DNA of 5,981 bases, taken from assembly GCA_900541285.1 (NCBI GenBank), contig UQJA01000117.1, positions 1 through 5,981 on the forward strand, given 5' to 3'. Shown piece by piece: positions 1-5,981 of the stretch. The stretch is from an uncultured Collinsella sp. (GTDB taxonomy: Bacteria; Actinomycetota; Coriobacteriia; Coriobacteriales; Coriobacteriaceae). The first letter of the stretch is position 1; every line of letters starts with the position of its first letter. The position numbers and the translations under genes were made by a program. The notes beneath the pieces were generated by a model. It was not told where the DNA came from and did not search any database. It worked only from the letters and a program-made list of their open reading frames with translations.

Positions 1-26
1 AGCTCTGCTTCGAGCTCGACGACTAG
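1..26 (+). CDS. 3' end of an upstream gene (partial)
   Basis: Reading from base 3, the frame gives L-C-F-E-L-D-D followed by a TAG stop at 24-26. This is consistent with the C-terminal tail of a gene that begins outside the window. Seven residues are too few to name a family. The call rests on the open frame to the window edge, the same direction as the genes that follow, and a stop just before a normal-sized gap. The frame could be open by chance over so short a stretch. Confidence 0.35.
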
Positions 27-88
27 CCCGCGTGCGCGCGTCCTCGTCGCCGGATTCACCGTCCTTATCGACAGTCCCACCAAAAGAG

Positions 89-94
89 AAAGGA
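89..94 (+). promoter_or_regulatory. Shine-Dalgarno site that fixes the start of the giant gene
   Basis: AAAGGA lies 6 nt before the ATG at 101 in an A-rich stretch. It favours ATG 101 over the in-frame GTG at 32, which has no comparable site and would add a 23-residue low-complexity Ser/Pro/Thr leader. The rest of the gap (27-100) shows no convincing -35/-10 pair or clear inverted repeat, so the promoter may lie upstream of the window or the gene may be read through from the preceding one. Confidence 0.75.
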
Positions 95-100
95 ACCACC

Positions 101-316
101 ATGAGCCAGGAAGTCCTCGAGCAGGTCTGCGAGTTCGCCAGGTCCGCCTACAAGTACGACGGGGAGGTCACCGCCGAGACCACCTTCGCCGAGCTGGGCA
201 AGGGCTCGATGAAGATGATCGCGCTCACCTCCATGATCGAGAACGAGCTCGACGCCGAGGTGCCCATCCGCGAGGTCATGACGATGAAGACCATCGGCGA
301 GCTCGCCGAGCGCTTT
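101..316 (+). other. Acyl-carrier-protein-like domain within the giant protein
   Basis: Residues 1-72 have the length and helical layout of a stand-alone carrier protein: helix 1 (EVLEQVCEFARSAYK), a loop with TTFAELG, then GKGSMKMIALTSMIE, where S36 sits at the phosphopantetheine-attachment position, then the acidic helix ending ENELDAEVPI and a last helix (TIGELAERF). In canonical ACPs the serine is in a DSL motif; here it is GSM, so modification by a holo-ACP synthase is plausible but not assured. The gene start and ribosome site belong to this domain, which suggests it began as an independent ACP gene. There is no stop, frameshift or second ribosome site between it and the activase part. 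Confidence 0.75.
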
Positions 317-3300
317 CCCCATGAGTCGCTGCGCGTTGCGGTGACCGGCTCGGGTGCGCGCGATATCGCGACCGCGCTGGGCGCCTCGTACGTTCAGGAG
401 GTGGTCGCCAACGCGCTCGCGATCAGCAGGTTCTATCCGCAGACGCGCTGCGCCATCGAGCTGGGCGGCCAAGACGCCAAGATGATCTTCTTCCGCACCA
501 ACGATAAGGGAGACATCGAGGTTGCCGACATGCGCATGAACGGCTCGGGCGCAGGCGGTACCGGTGCATTTATCGACGAGATGGCAAAGCTCATGGGGGT
601 CGGCACCGAATCGGGCGAGTTCGAGCAGCTCGCAAGCCGGGGAACGACCGTCCACGAGGTCTCGGGCCGCTGCGGCGTGTACGCAAAGACCGATATCCAG
701 CCGCTGCTCAACGAGGGCATTCCTGCCACCGACCTGGCGCTTTCGGCGCTTCACGCGGTCGCCCGCCAAACGATCGGCGGTCTGGCCCAGGGTATCGACA
801 TCGAGCCGCCGGTAATCTTCGAGGGCGGTACGCTCGCCTACAACCCCACACTGGTCCGCGTGTTCCGGGAGCAACTGAATCTATCGGACGATCAGGTTAT
901 CGTCCCGCGCGATCCGCAGATCATGGTCGCGCGCGGTGCCGCCCTGTCGCTGACCGACATGTTCGCATCGTCCCAACCGATCGACCTTCCCGACGCTTTT
1001 GTCCGGCTGGATAAGCTCGAGACGGTCGCGCCCGCAAGCGGGGAGGGACGTCTTGCCCAGCCCTTTTTTGCCACACCTGCCGAGCAGGCGGATTTTACGG
1101 CACGCCATGGCAAAGAGACGCCGGCAAAGGGTCCGGATGCGTATGCGCCCGGAGAGACGGTGCGTGTGGCGCTCGGTATCGATTCGGGGAGCACGACGAC
1201 CAAGTTCGCCCTGGTCGATGAGGCGGGTGAGCTTGTCGATTCGTTCTACGCGTCTAATAACGGCAGACCGCTCGACGTCGCCCAACAGGGTCTTGTCAGC
1301 TTGAAGAACCGCTGGGAGACAGCGGGAGTCACGCTTGCGATCGATGCCGTGGGCACCACGGGATACGGCGAGGAGCTTTTCGCGCGCGCGTTCCACGCCG
1401 ACTACCATACGGTCGAGACGGTCGCGCACGCCCGCGCCGCGTGCGCATGCGTTCCCGATGCGACCTTCGTGCTCGACATCGGCGGACAGGATATGAAGGC
1501 CATCTGGCTCAACCACGGCGTGCTGACCGATATCGTCGTCAACGAGGCGTGCTCTGCGGGCTGCGGCTCGTTCCTCGAGGGTTTTGCCAAAAACCTCGGA
1601 ATAGCCGTTGAGGATATCGCGACCGAGGCATTTTCGTCCAAAGCCCCCGCCGTTCTCGGCAGCCGCTGCACGGTGTTCATGAACAGCAGCGTCGTTTCCG
1701 AGCAGCGGCGCGGTAAGGGTCCGGGCGACATCATGGCCGGTCTCTGCCGTTCGATTATCGAGAACGTGTTCACCAAGGTCATTCGCGTTTCAAATCTCAA
1801 CCGTCTGGGCGACAAAGTCGTCGTCCAGGGCGGCACGTTCCGAAACGACGCGGTGCTGCGCGCATTCGAGCAGTATCTGGGCAAACCCGTCACGCGTGCG
1901 CCCCACCCGGGGCTGATGGGCGCTATCGGTATCGCCCTGCTCGCGCGCGAGGAATGCCGCAAGGGCGACGCCGACACGTCGTTTATCGGGCTCGATGCCG
2001 TGGAGCGCTTCGAGCATCGCGAGTTCGGCGGCGTTACCTGCCGTCGGTGCAACAACCGCTGCCAGCGCGCGGTCGTGGCATTTGGCGACGGCTCGCTTTA
2101 CGTCACGGGCAATCGCTGCCCGCGCGGCGGCGCCATCTCATGGGATGAGCTCGTGCGCGAGGTTCCCGCGGCGGAGGAGCTGCGTCCGCAGGGTGCTTGC
2201 GAGGCACAGGCACCCGGCACGGGGCGCGACCGGACCGCGGCTGCCCCCAATCTCTTTGTCGACCGCGAGAAGCTGCTGTTCGAGTCGTACCCCACGGTTC
2301 CCGTCTGCGGGGGGCGCGATGTCACGATCGGCATTCCCCGTGTGCTCGAGTTCTGGGACACCATGCCGTTCTGGTCGACGTTCTTCAGCACGCTCGGCTT
2401 TAAGGTGCGCGTCTCGGGACGCAGCACCAAGGCGATGTACGAGCGCGGTCTGGCGCACGTCACATCCGACACCGTGTGCTTCCCGGCCAAGCTCGTCCAC
2501 GGGCACATCCGCAATCTCGTCGACGCCGGCGTCGACCGCATCTTCATGCCCATCATCACGACGGTGCCCACCGAAAACACCGCCTCTACCAGCGAGTGGA
2601 TGTGCGCCGTCGTAAAGGGATACCCCTACGTGATGCGCAATTCCGATAACCCGGAGGAGCGTTTCGGCGTTCCGTTCGATACGCCGCTGTTCCACTGGTA
2701 CGACGAGGGCGACCGAAACCGCCAGCTCAAGGCGTGGTGCAAGGAGACCTTCGATATCGATGCCGACCTGGTTGCCAAGGCGACCGAGCAGGCGGACCGC
2801 GCGCAGGAGACGTTTGAGAACCAGCTGCAGCTGCGCGGCAGGCAGGTGCTCGAGAACGTGCGCGAGGACGGCGGCTACGCGGTGGTGATCGCTTCGCGCC
2901 CGTACCACAACGACCCGCTGGTCAACCACGGGCTGCCCAAGCTCTTCTCTGAGCGCGGCATCCCCGTGCTGACGCCCGATGCGGTGCCGGGGGTCTGCAA
3001 CGTCGATCTTTCCAACAGCCGCATCGACATCGTGAACAACTACCATGCGCGCATGCTGTCGTGCGCGGTCATCGTCGCATCGACGCCCGAGCTCGAGCTC
3101 GTGCAGATGGGCAGCTTCGGCTGCGGCCACGATGCGTATCTCACCGACGAGATCGCGCGCATGATGGGCGAGATGGGCTCCAAGGTTCCGATGATGATCA
3201 AGCTCGATGAGAGCGACGTCGCCGGTCCCATGGGCATTCGCGTGCGTTCGTTTATCGAGTCGGTCAACCGTCGTCGCGCGGAGGAGCGTGCCGAGGGCGC

Positions 3301-4600
3301 CCGGGTGCACGCGGTCCATCCGCTCGACGACCCGTATAAGGTCAAGTACACCAAGCGCGACCGGCACGACAAGATCGCGCTGGTCCCCAACACCTCCCAT
3401 GCGTTCTGCAGGCTCATGACCGCGGCGATGCGCAATCAGGGCGTGCGCGCCGAGGCCCTTGATATCGGGCGCGAGGATGCCATCCGCCTGGGCAAACGCT
3501 ATGTGCACAACGACATCTGCTTCCCCGCGCAAATCGTGATCGGCGAGGCGCTCGCGGCACTCAAGAGCGGTAAGTACGACCCGCACGACGTCGCCGTGGT
3601 GACTGGCAAGTATATCGGCGACTGCCGCCTGACGCACTACATGCCCCTGCTGCGCCGCGCGCTCGACGACGCGGGATACGACTATGTCCCGGTGCTCACC
3701 AACGACGACGTCGATGCCCACAATGCGCATCCGGGCTTCAAGCTCGGCCTTGGCCCGAGCATCCAGATCGCCTACGGTCTTCCCATGATCGATGCCCTCG
3801 AGGCCATGCTTAGGCGCATCCGTCCCTATGAGCTCGAGAAGGGCGCGGCGGACGCTGCGTTCGACCGCGCGCTCGATGAGGTTATCGAGGGCATGGAGCG
3901 CTCGGGGCTGAGAGGCCAGGCGACGGGCTTCAAACGCGCGCTTGCGATCATGGACGCCGTTCCGTACGACCGCTCGAACCCGCATCCGACCGTTCTCATC
4001 GTGGGCGAGTACCTGCTCAATTTCCATCTCGGCGCCAACCACGAGATCGAGCGCTACCTCGAGGACAACGGGCTCGAGGTCATCGAGGCGCGCATGACCG
4101 ACGTGATCCGCAAGACCTATTTCTACAAGCATGCGCAGTCGCGCGAGTTCCACGTCGACCTGTCGCTGCCCGAAAAGGCCTGGTACGCCACGGCGGACAA
4201 CCTGTTCGAGCTCGCGCACGACCGTTGCGACCGCCTGGGCGCGGCGAGCCCGCTCTACGAGCCGCCGACGCGCATGCCCGAGCTCGTGCGCGCGAGCGAT
4301 AAGATCCTGCACCATACGTTCGATGCGGGCGAGGGCGTGCTGATTCCGGCGGAGATCCTCGAGCACGCCAAGCGCGGCTGCCGCAACTTCGTGATCCTGC
4401 AGCCGTTCGGGTGTCTGCCCAACCATGTCGTGGGGCGCGGGCTCATCCATGCGCTCAAGGAGCAGTATCCCACGGCGCAGTTCCTGCCGCTCGACTACGA
4501 TCCCGACGTGAGCTTCGCCAACGTGGAGAACCGTCTTCAGATGCTCATCATGAACGCCAAGGCGCAGGGGTGCGGTGAGGCGCATGGCGAGACCGCGTAA
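101..4600 (+). CDS. Carrier-domain / acyl-CoA dehydratase activase-reductase giant fusion (1499 aa)
   Basis: A multidomain cytosolic iron-sulfur protein of the BcrA/BadF/HgdC activase plus HgdB-like reductase family. Family knowledge: the activase hydrolyses ATP to drive low-potential electrons into a partner that dehydrates or reduces acyl thioesters or esters. Domains by residue: 1-72 acyl-carrier-like; about 77-290 first activase domain, lacking its N-terminal subdomain; about 355-615 complete second activase with GIDSGSTT (359-366), DIGGQD (459-464), C484/C488 and C523; 641-675 a C-x2-C-x3-C-x18-C knuckle (C647, C650, C654, C673); about 740-1055 DUF2229 and a first reductase-like region (CFPAK with C793, RPYHNDP, GSFGCGHDA, IKLDES); about 1085-1499 a second reductase-like region (ICFPAQIV with C1140, LQPFGCLPNH). 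Related fused proteins are about 1400 aa and start at a GIDxGSTT motif, so this N-terminus is abnormal. The TAA stop overlaps the next gene. Family is near certain. The substrate is unknown; plasmalogen formation (PlsA/PlsR-like) is one candidate. Confidence 0.9.
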   Translation: MSQEVLEQVCEFARSAYKYDGEVTAETTFAELGKGSMKMIALTSMIENELDAEVPIREVMTMKTIGELAERFPHESLRVAVTGSGARDIATALGASYVQEVVANALAISRFYPQTRCAIELGGQDAKMIFFRTNDKGDIEVADMRMNGSGAGGTGAFIDEMAKLMGVGTESGEFEQLASRGTTVHEVSGRCGVYAKTDIQPLLNEGIPATDLALSALHAVARQTIGGLAQGIDIEPPVIFEGGTLAYNPTLVRVFREQLNLSDDQVIVPRDPQIMVARGAALSLTDMFASSQPIDLPDAFVRLDKLETVAPASGEGRLAQPFFATPAEQADFTARHGKETPAKGPDAYAPGETVRVALGIDSGSTTTKFALVDEAGELVDSFYASNNGRPLDVAQQGLVSLKNRWETAGVTLAIDAVGTTGYGEELFARAFHADYHTVETVAHARAACACVPDATFVLDIGGQDMKAIWLNHGVLTDIVVNEACSAGCGSFLEGFAKNLGIAVEDIATEAFSSKAPAVLGSRCTVFMNSSVVSEQRRGKGPGDIMAGLCRSIIENVFTKVIRVSNLNRLGDKVVVQGGTFRNDAVLRAFEQYLGKPVTRAPHPGLMGAIGIALLAREECRKGDADTSFIGLDAVERFEHREFGGVTCRRCNNRCQRAVVAFGDGSLYVTGNRCPRGGAISWDELVREVPAAEELRPQGACEAQAPGTGRDRTAAAPNLFVDREKLLFESYPTVPVCGGRDVTIGIPRVLEFWDTMPFWSTFFSTLGFKVRVSGRSTKAMYERGLAHVTSDTVCFPAKLVHGHIRNLVDAGVDRIFMPIITTVPTENTASTSEWMCAVVKGYPYVMRNSDNPEERFGVPFDTPLFHWYDEGDRNRQLKAWCKETFDIDADLVAKATEQADRAQETFENQLQLRGRQVLENVREDGGYAVVIASRPYHNDPLVNHGLPKLFSERGIPVLTPDAVPGVCNVDLSNSRIDIVNNYHARMLSCAVIVASTPELELVQMGSFGCGHDAYLTDEIARMMGEMGSKVPMMIKLDESDVAGPMGIRVRSFIESVNRRRAEERAEGARVHAVHPLDDPYKVKYTKRDRHDKIALVPNTSHAFCRLMTAAMRNQGVRAEALDIGREDAIRLGKRYVHNDICFPAQIVIGEALAALKSGKYDPHDVAVVTGKYIGDCRLTHYMPLLRRALDDAGYDYVPVLTNDDVDAHNAHPGFKLGLGPSIQIAYGLPMIDALEAMLRRIRPYELEKGAADAAFDRALDEVIEGMERSGLRGQATGFKRALAIMDAVPYDRSNPHPTVLIVGEYLLNFHLGANHEIERYLEDNGLEVIEARMTDVIRKTYFYKHAQSREFHVDLSLPEKAWYATADNLFELAHDRCDRLGAASPLYEPPTRMPELVRASDKILHHTFDAGEGVLIPAEILEHAKRGCRNFVILQPFGCLPNHVVGRGLIHALKEQYPTAQFLPLDYDPDVSFANVENRLQMLIMNAKAQGCGEAHGETA
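329..970 (+). other. First activase (ASKHA) domain, N-terminally truncated
   Basis: From LRVAVTGSG (residues 77-85) the protein follows the activase fold: ELGGQDAK (phosphate-2 type motif, 120-127), RMNGSGAGGTGAFIDEMA (145-162), GRCGVYAKTDIQPLLNEG (189-206) and VIFEGGT (238-244). In the second domain of this same protein GIDSGSTT lies about 58 residues before the VGTTG motif equivalent to VTGSG. Counting back 58 residues here lands inside the carrier domain, and no DxGS motif exists there. The cluster-ligand Cys expected before AGGTG is Gly150, while C191 is kept. ATP hydrolysis by this half is therefore doubtful; it may be structural, pairing with the second domain. Confidence 0.75.
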
Positions 4601-5273
4601 GGACGCCGATGCGCCCGATGCACGCACCCGTATCATCGAGGCGTTTTGGGAGCTCATCGAGAACAACAGCATCTTCGAGCTGTCGGTTGGCGAGGTGACC
4701 CGCGCCGCCCAGTGCAATCGCGGAACGTTTTACTACTATTTTCACGATTTCGATGAACTCGTCGCCATCGCCATAGCCCAGCTGCTGCAGGATAACGAGC
4801 TCATCACCGATGCCCTCTGGCATTTTTCGAGCGAGGGCGACCTTTCGGCGTTCGACCGGCGCGACGTCCGCTGCCTGCTGCGGCGCATCGTCATCACCAT
4901 GAGGGCGGGTGCCGCCGAGCAGGTCGAGCAGGGCATCCATACGATCATCATCGACCGCGTGAGAGAGATCGTCCACCCCGACGGAGAAGAGCTCAAGGCA
5001 GATTCGAGCTTTGCGGTGGGCTTTCTGGTCTCGGGCATCATGGGCTTTGTGATGGCGGTCGGCTTTGCCCGGGAGGGCGGCGAGGAGATAGACCTCGAGC
5101 AGCTGGGGGACAGCGCGTGCGCGTACCTGAGGGCGGTCGCCATGCAGACGGTTGAAACGGTCGCGCAAGTCGAGGGCGTCGATACATCCGAGCTGCTCGA
5201 ACGCGTCTCCAAGGAGGCCGATGCCTATCGCGCATCGCGTGCGACGAGTCCCGACGTGGTGAAAGACGTCTAG
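4584..5273 (+). CDS. TetR-family transcriptional regulator (229 aa)
   Basis: A DNA-binding repressor or activator. Residues 14-62 form the TetR N-terminal three-helix unit: TRIIEAFWELI (helix 1), ELSVGEVTRAAQC (helix 2) and NRGTFYYYFHDFDEL (recognition helix and the family's diagnostic tail). The rest is an all-helical ligand and dimerisation domain with a hydrophobic stretch (FAVGFLVSGIMGFVMAVGF, 143-161) resembling TetR C-terminal cores that bind hydrophobic effectors. ATG 4584 is preferred because GGTGA at 4574-4578 lies 5 nt before it; GTG 4575, three codons earlier, is an alternative. Length is typical. The 17-nt overlap with the giant gene implies translational coupling, so it probably senses or controls the same pathway. 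No operator could be identified upstream of the giant gene. Confidence 0.93.
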   Translation: MARPRKDADAPDARTRIIEAFWELIENNSIFELSVGEVTRAAQCNRGTFYYYFHDFDELVAIAIAQLLQDNELITDALWHFSSEGDLSAFDRRDVRCLLRRIVITMRAGAAEQVEQGIHTIIIDRVREIVHPDGEELKADSSFAVGFLVSGIMGFVMAVGFAREGGEEIDLEQLGDSACAYLRAVAMQTVETVAQVEGVDTSELLERVSKEADAYRASRATSPDVVKDV

Positions 5274-5298
5274 GGTTTCTCTTGCGGGGCGCCCGTCG

Positions 5299-5326
5299 CG
5301 CATCGCGCGGTGAGTCCCGCGATGCG
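5299..5326 (+). terminator. Hairpin after the TetR gene, possible operon end
   Basis: CGCATCGCG (5299-5307) and CGCGATGCG (5318-5326) form a perfect 9-bp, mostly G/C stem with a 10-nt loop, 25 nt after the TetR stop. No run of T follows (the next bases are GTCATAACC), so it is not a textbook intrinsic terminator. It may act as a 3'-end stabiliser or assist factor-dependent termination. Confidence 0.4.
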
Positions 5327-5382
5327 GTCATAACCTGCATTCATGTGAGCCGGGTTTATAGATATTCCTCCAGCTGTTAACA

Positions 5383-5388
5383 TATACT
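5383..5388 (+). promoter_or_regulatory. Candidate -10 box for clpC
   Basis: TATACT, one base from TATAAT, lies in the only A/T-rich part of the gap (about 5355-5400). No recognisable -35 element lies 16-18 bp upstream and there is no extended TGn, so an activator or a non-housekeeping sigma factor may be needed. It overlaps an inverted repeat, CATAT-N5-ATATG (5381-5395), that could be an operator. Transcription would start near 5395, giving a leader of about 75 nt. Confidence 0.35.
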
Positions 5389-5406
5389 CCATATGGGTAA
5401 AGAGAC

Positions 5407-5434
5407 CAAAGCGCTGCCGCGGGGCGGCGCTTTG
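5407..5434 (+). terminator. Terminator-like hairpin in the clpC leader
   Basis: CAAAGCGCTGCC (5407-5418) pairs with GGCGGCGCTTTG (5423-5434) through a GCGG loop: 12 bp with one T:G wobble. A partly T-rich tail, CGTTTG, follows. The shape is that of a GC-rich intrinsic terminator. It could end read-through from the TetR operon, or act as an attenuator or stabilising element, since only 36 nt separate it from the clpC start and no promoter is visible there. Confidence 0.55.
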
Positions 5435-5457
5435 CGTTTGAAAAAACTAGCTCGTCT

Positions 5458-5464
5458 AAGAGGA
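5458..5464 (+). promoter_or_regulatory. Shine-Dalgarno site of clpC
   Basis: AAGAGGA lies 6 nt before ATG 5471 and fixes that start, which also matches the usual N-terminus of ClpC (MxxRFTxRA). The site is bracketed by two copies of AACTAGC (5445-5451 and 5464-5470). Confidence 0.75.
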
Positions 5465-5470
5465 ACTAGC

Positions 5471-5981
5471 ATGTTAGACCGTTTTACCGATCGTGCGCGT
5501 AAGGTCATGTCCATGGCCAAGCAAGAAGCGCTCGATCTTCATTCAAATAAGGTGGGCACCGAGCACCTGCTGCTCGCGCTTGCCAAGGAGGACGAGGGCA
5601 TTGCCGCCGAGGCGCTGCGTTCGCTCGACATCTCCTATGATGACATCATGGATACTCTCAAAGAGGTCCAGACCACGGTTCCCGAGCCCAGTGAGGAGAC
5701 CGAGGCGGCCAAGCTCGCCTTTACGCCGCTCGTCATTAGCGTGATGGAGCGTTCATTCCGCGTGGCGCGCGAGAACAACCAGACCTACGTGTCGACCGAG
5801 CACTTGCTGATCGGCATCGTCGAAGAGGGCAACGGCATGGCCATGGACATCCTCATGCGCCTGGGTGTGTCGTCCGCCTCCATCAAAAAGGCTATCGAGA
5901 AACTCACCGCCAAGGACCAGGACAAGAAGCGTCCGCTCGCCGGCGCCGGTGCTGGTCGTCCCGGTGCGGGCCTGCCGTTCT
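5471..5981 (+). CDS. clpC: ClpC, ATP-dependent Clp protease ATPase subunit (5' part)
   Basis: The first 170 codons of an AAA+ unfoldase that delivers substrates to the ClpP protease; the frame is open to the window edge, so the gene is partial. Visible is the double Clp N-terminal domain: MLDRFTDRARKVMSMAKQEA with GTEHLLLAL (29-37) in repeat 1 (residues 1-66), and FTPLVISVMERSFRVARE with STEHLLIGI (108-116) in repeat 2 (about 83-146). These are the adaptor/substrate-binding modules of ClpC. A Gly/Ala/Pro-rich linker (157-168) follows, where the first AAA+ domain would begin. The Walker motifs lie outside the window, so ClpB or another Hsp100 cannot be fully excluded, though the N-terminal sequence fits ClpC better. 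The gene is separated from the TetR operon by 197 nt. No CIRCE, CtsR or HspR box is visible. Confidence 0.9.
   Translation, partial: MLDRFTDRARKVMSMAKQEALDLHSNKVGTEHLLLALAKEDEGIAAEALRSLDISYDDIMDTLKEVQTTVPEPSEETEAAKLAFTPLVISVMERSFRVARENNQTYVSTEHLLIGIVEEGNGMAMDILMRLGVSSASIKKAIEKLTAKDQDKKRPLAGAGAGRPGAGLPF

Noticed and set aside
32..100. GTG start at 32 for the giant protein
   Set aside because: No ribosome site precedes it and the added 23 residues are Ser/Pro/Thr-rich without similarity to carrier domains; ATG 101 has a good site and gives a normal ACP start.
65..874. 269-codon minus-strand frame opposite the carrier and first activase domains
   Set aside because: A shadow of the + strand gene; the residues look like reverse-strand reading of biased codons, and no ribosome site or motif supports it.
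4575..4583. GTG 4575 as the TetR start
   Set aside because: Possible, but its nearest G-rich site (4566-4570) is only 4 nt away, while ATG 4584 has GGTGA at a better distance and gives the common MARPRK-type start.
2138..4717. 859-codon open frame on the minus strand inside the giant gene
   Set aside because: Its translation is rich in Arg, Val, His and Ala with no recognisable motif, while the + strand carries clear family motifs across the whole stretch. Long antisense frames are expected in GC-rich coding DNA.
5274..5470. CIRCE, CtsR or HspR operator, tRNA or riboswitch in the gap before clpC
   Set aside because: No matching consensus repeats, cloverleaf or known aptamer pattern was found; only the two hairpins and the A/T-rich promoter-like patch are supported.
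5493..5744. 83-codon + strand frame within clpC
   Set aside because: An Arg/Ser/Pro-rich frame overlapping the ClpC N-terminal domain, which is read in another frame with clear motifs.

Overview
The window looks like chromosomal DNA of a GC-rich strict anaerobe, most likely a gut actinomycete of the class Coriobacteriia (Collinsella or a relative). The reasons are the strong G/C bias at third codon positions, an oxygen-sensitive type of giant acyl-CoA dehydratase activase/reductase, and an actinobacterial-style ClpC. This placement is inferred from the proteins and has not been tested by a search.

Layout, all genes on the + strand. (1) Positions 1-26 hold the last codons of an upstream gene. 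(2) A 74-nt gap ends in a clear Shine-Dalgarno. (3) Positions 101-4600 encode one 1499-residue protein. It starts with an acyl-carrier-protein-like domain, runs directly into a truncated first BcrA/BadF/HgdC activase (ASKHA ATPase) domain, and then has a complete second activase domain, a Cys-rich knuckle, a DUF2229-type region and two regions resembling 2-hydroxyacyl-CoA dehydratase / benzoyl-CoA reductase subunits. (4) Positions 4584-5273 encode a TetR-family repressor overlapping the giant gene by 17 nt, so the two are almost certainly one operon. (5) A 197-nt gap carries two hairpins and a -10-like box. (6) The start of clpC runs off the right edge from 5471.

The most striking feature is the N-terminus of the giant protein. 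The piece of the first activase domain that should hold the phosphate-1 loop (present as GIDSGSTT in the second domain) is absent, and a carrier-protein domain sits exactly where it should be. The first domain also has Gly where the family normally has an Fe-S ligand Cys. This is either an unusual carrier-reductase fusion or the scar of an in-frame deletion (or misassembly) that joined an ACP gene to an activase gene.

Working model: the giant protein belongs to the anaerobic family of ATP-driven low-potential acyl (thio)ester reductases/dehydratases. That family includes the PlsA/PlsR system for anaerobic plasmalogen formation, so a role in membrane-lipid modification under control of the adjacent TetR repressor is a reasonable hypothesis. 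clpC is a separate protein-quality-control unit; a terminator-like hairpin lies in its presumed leader.
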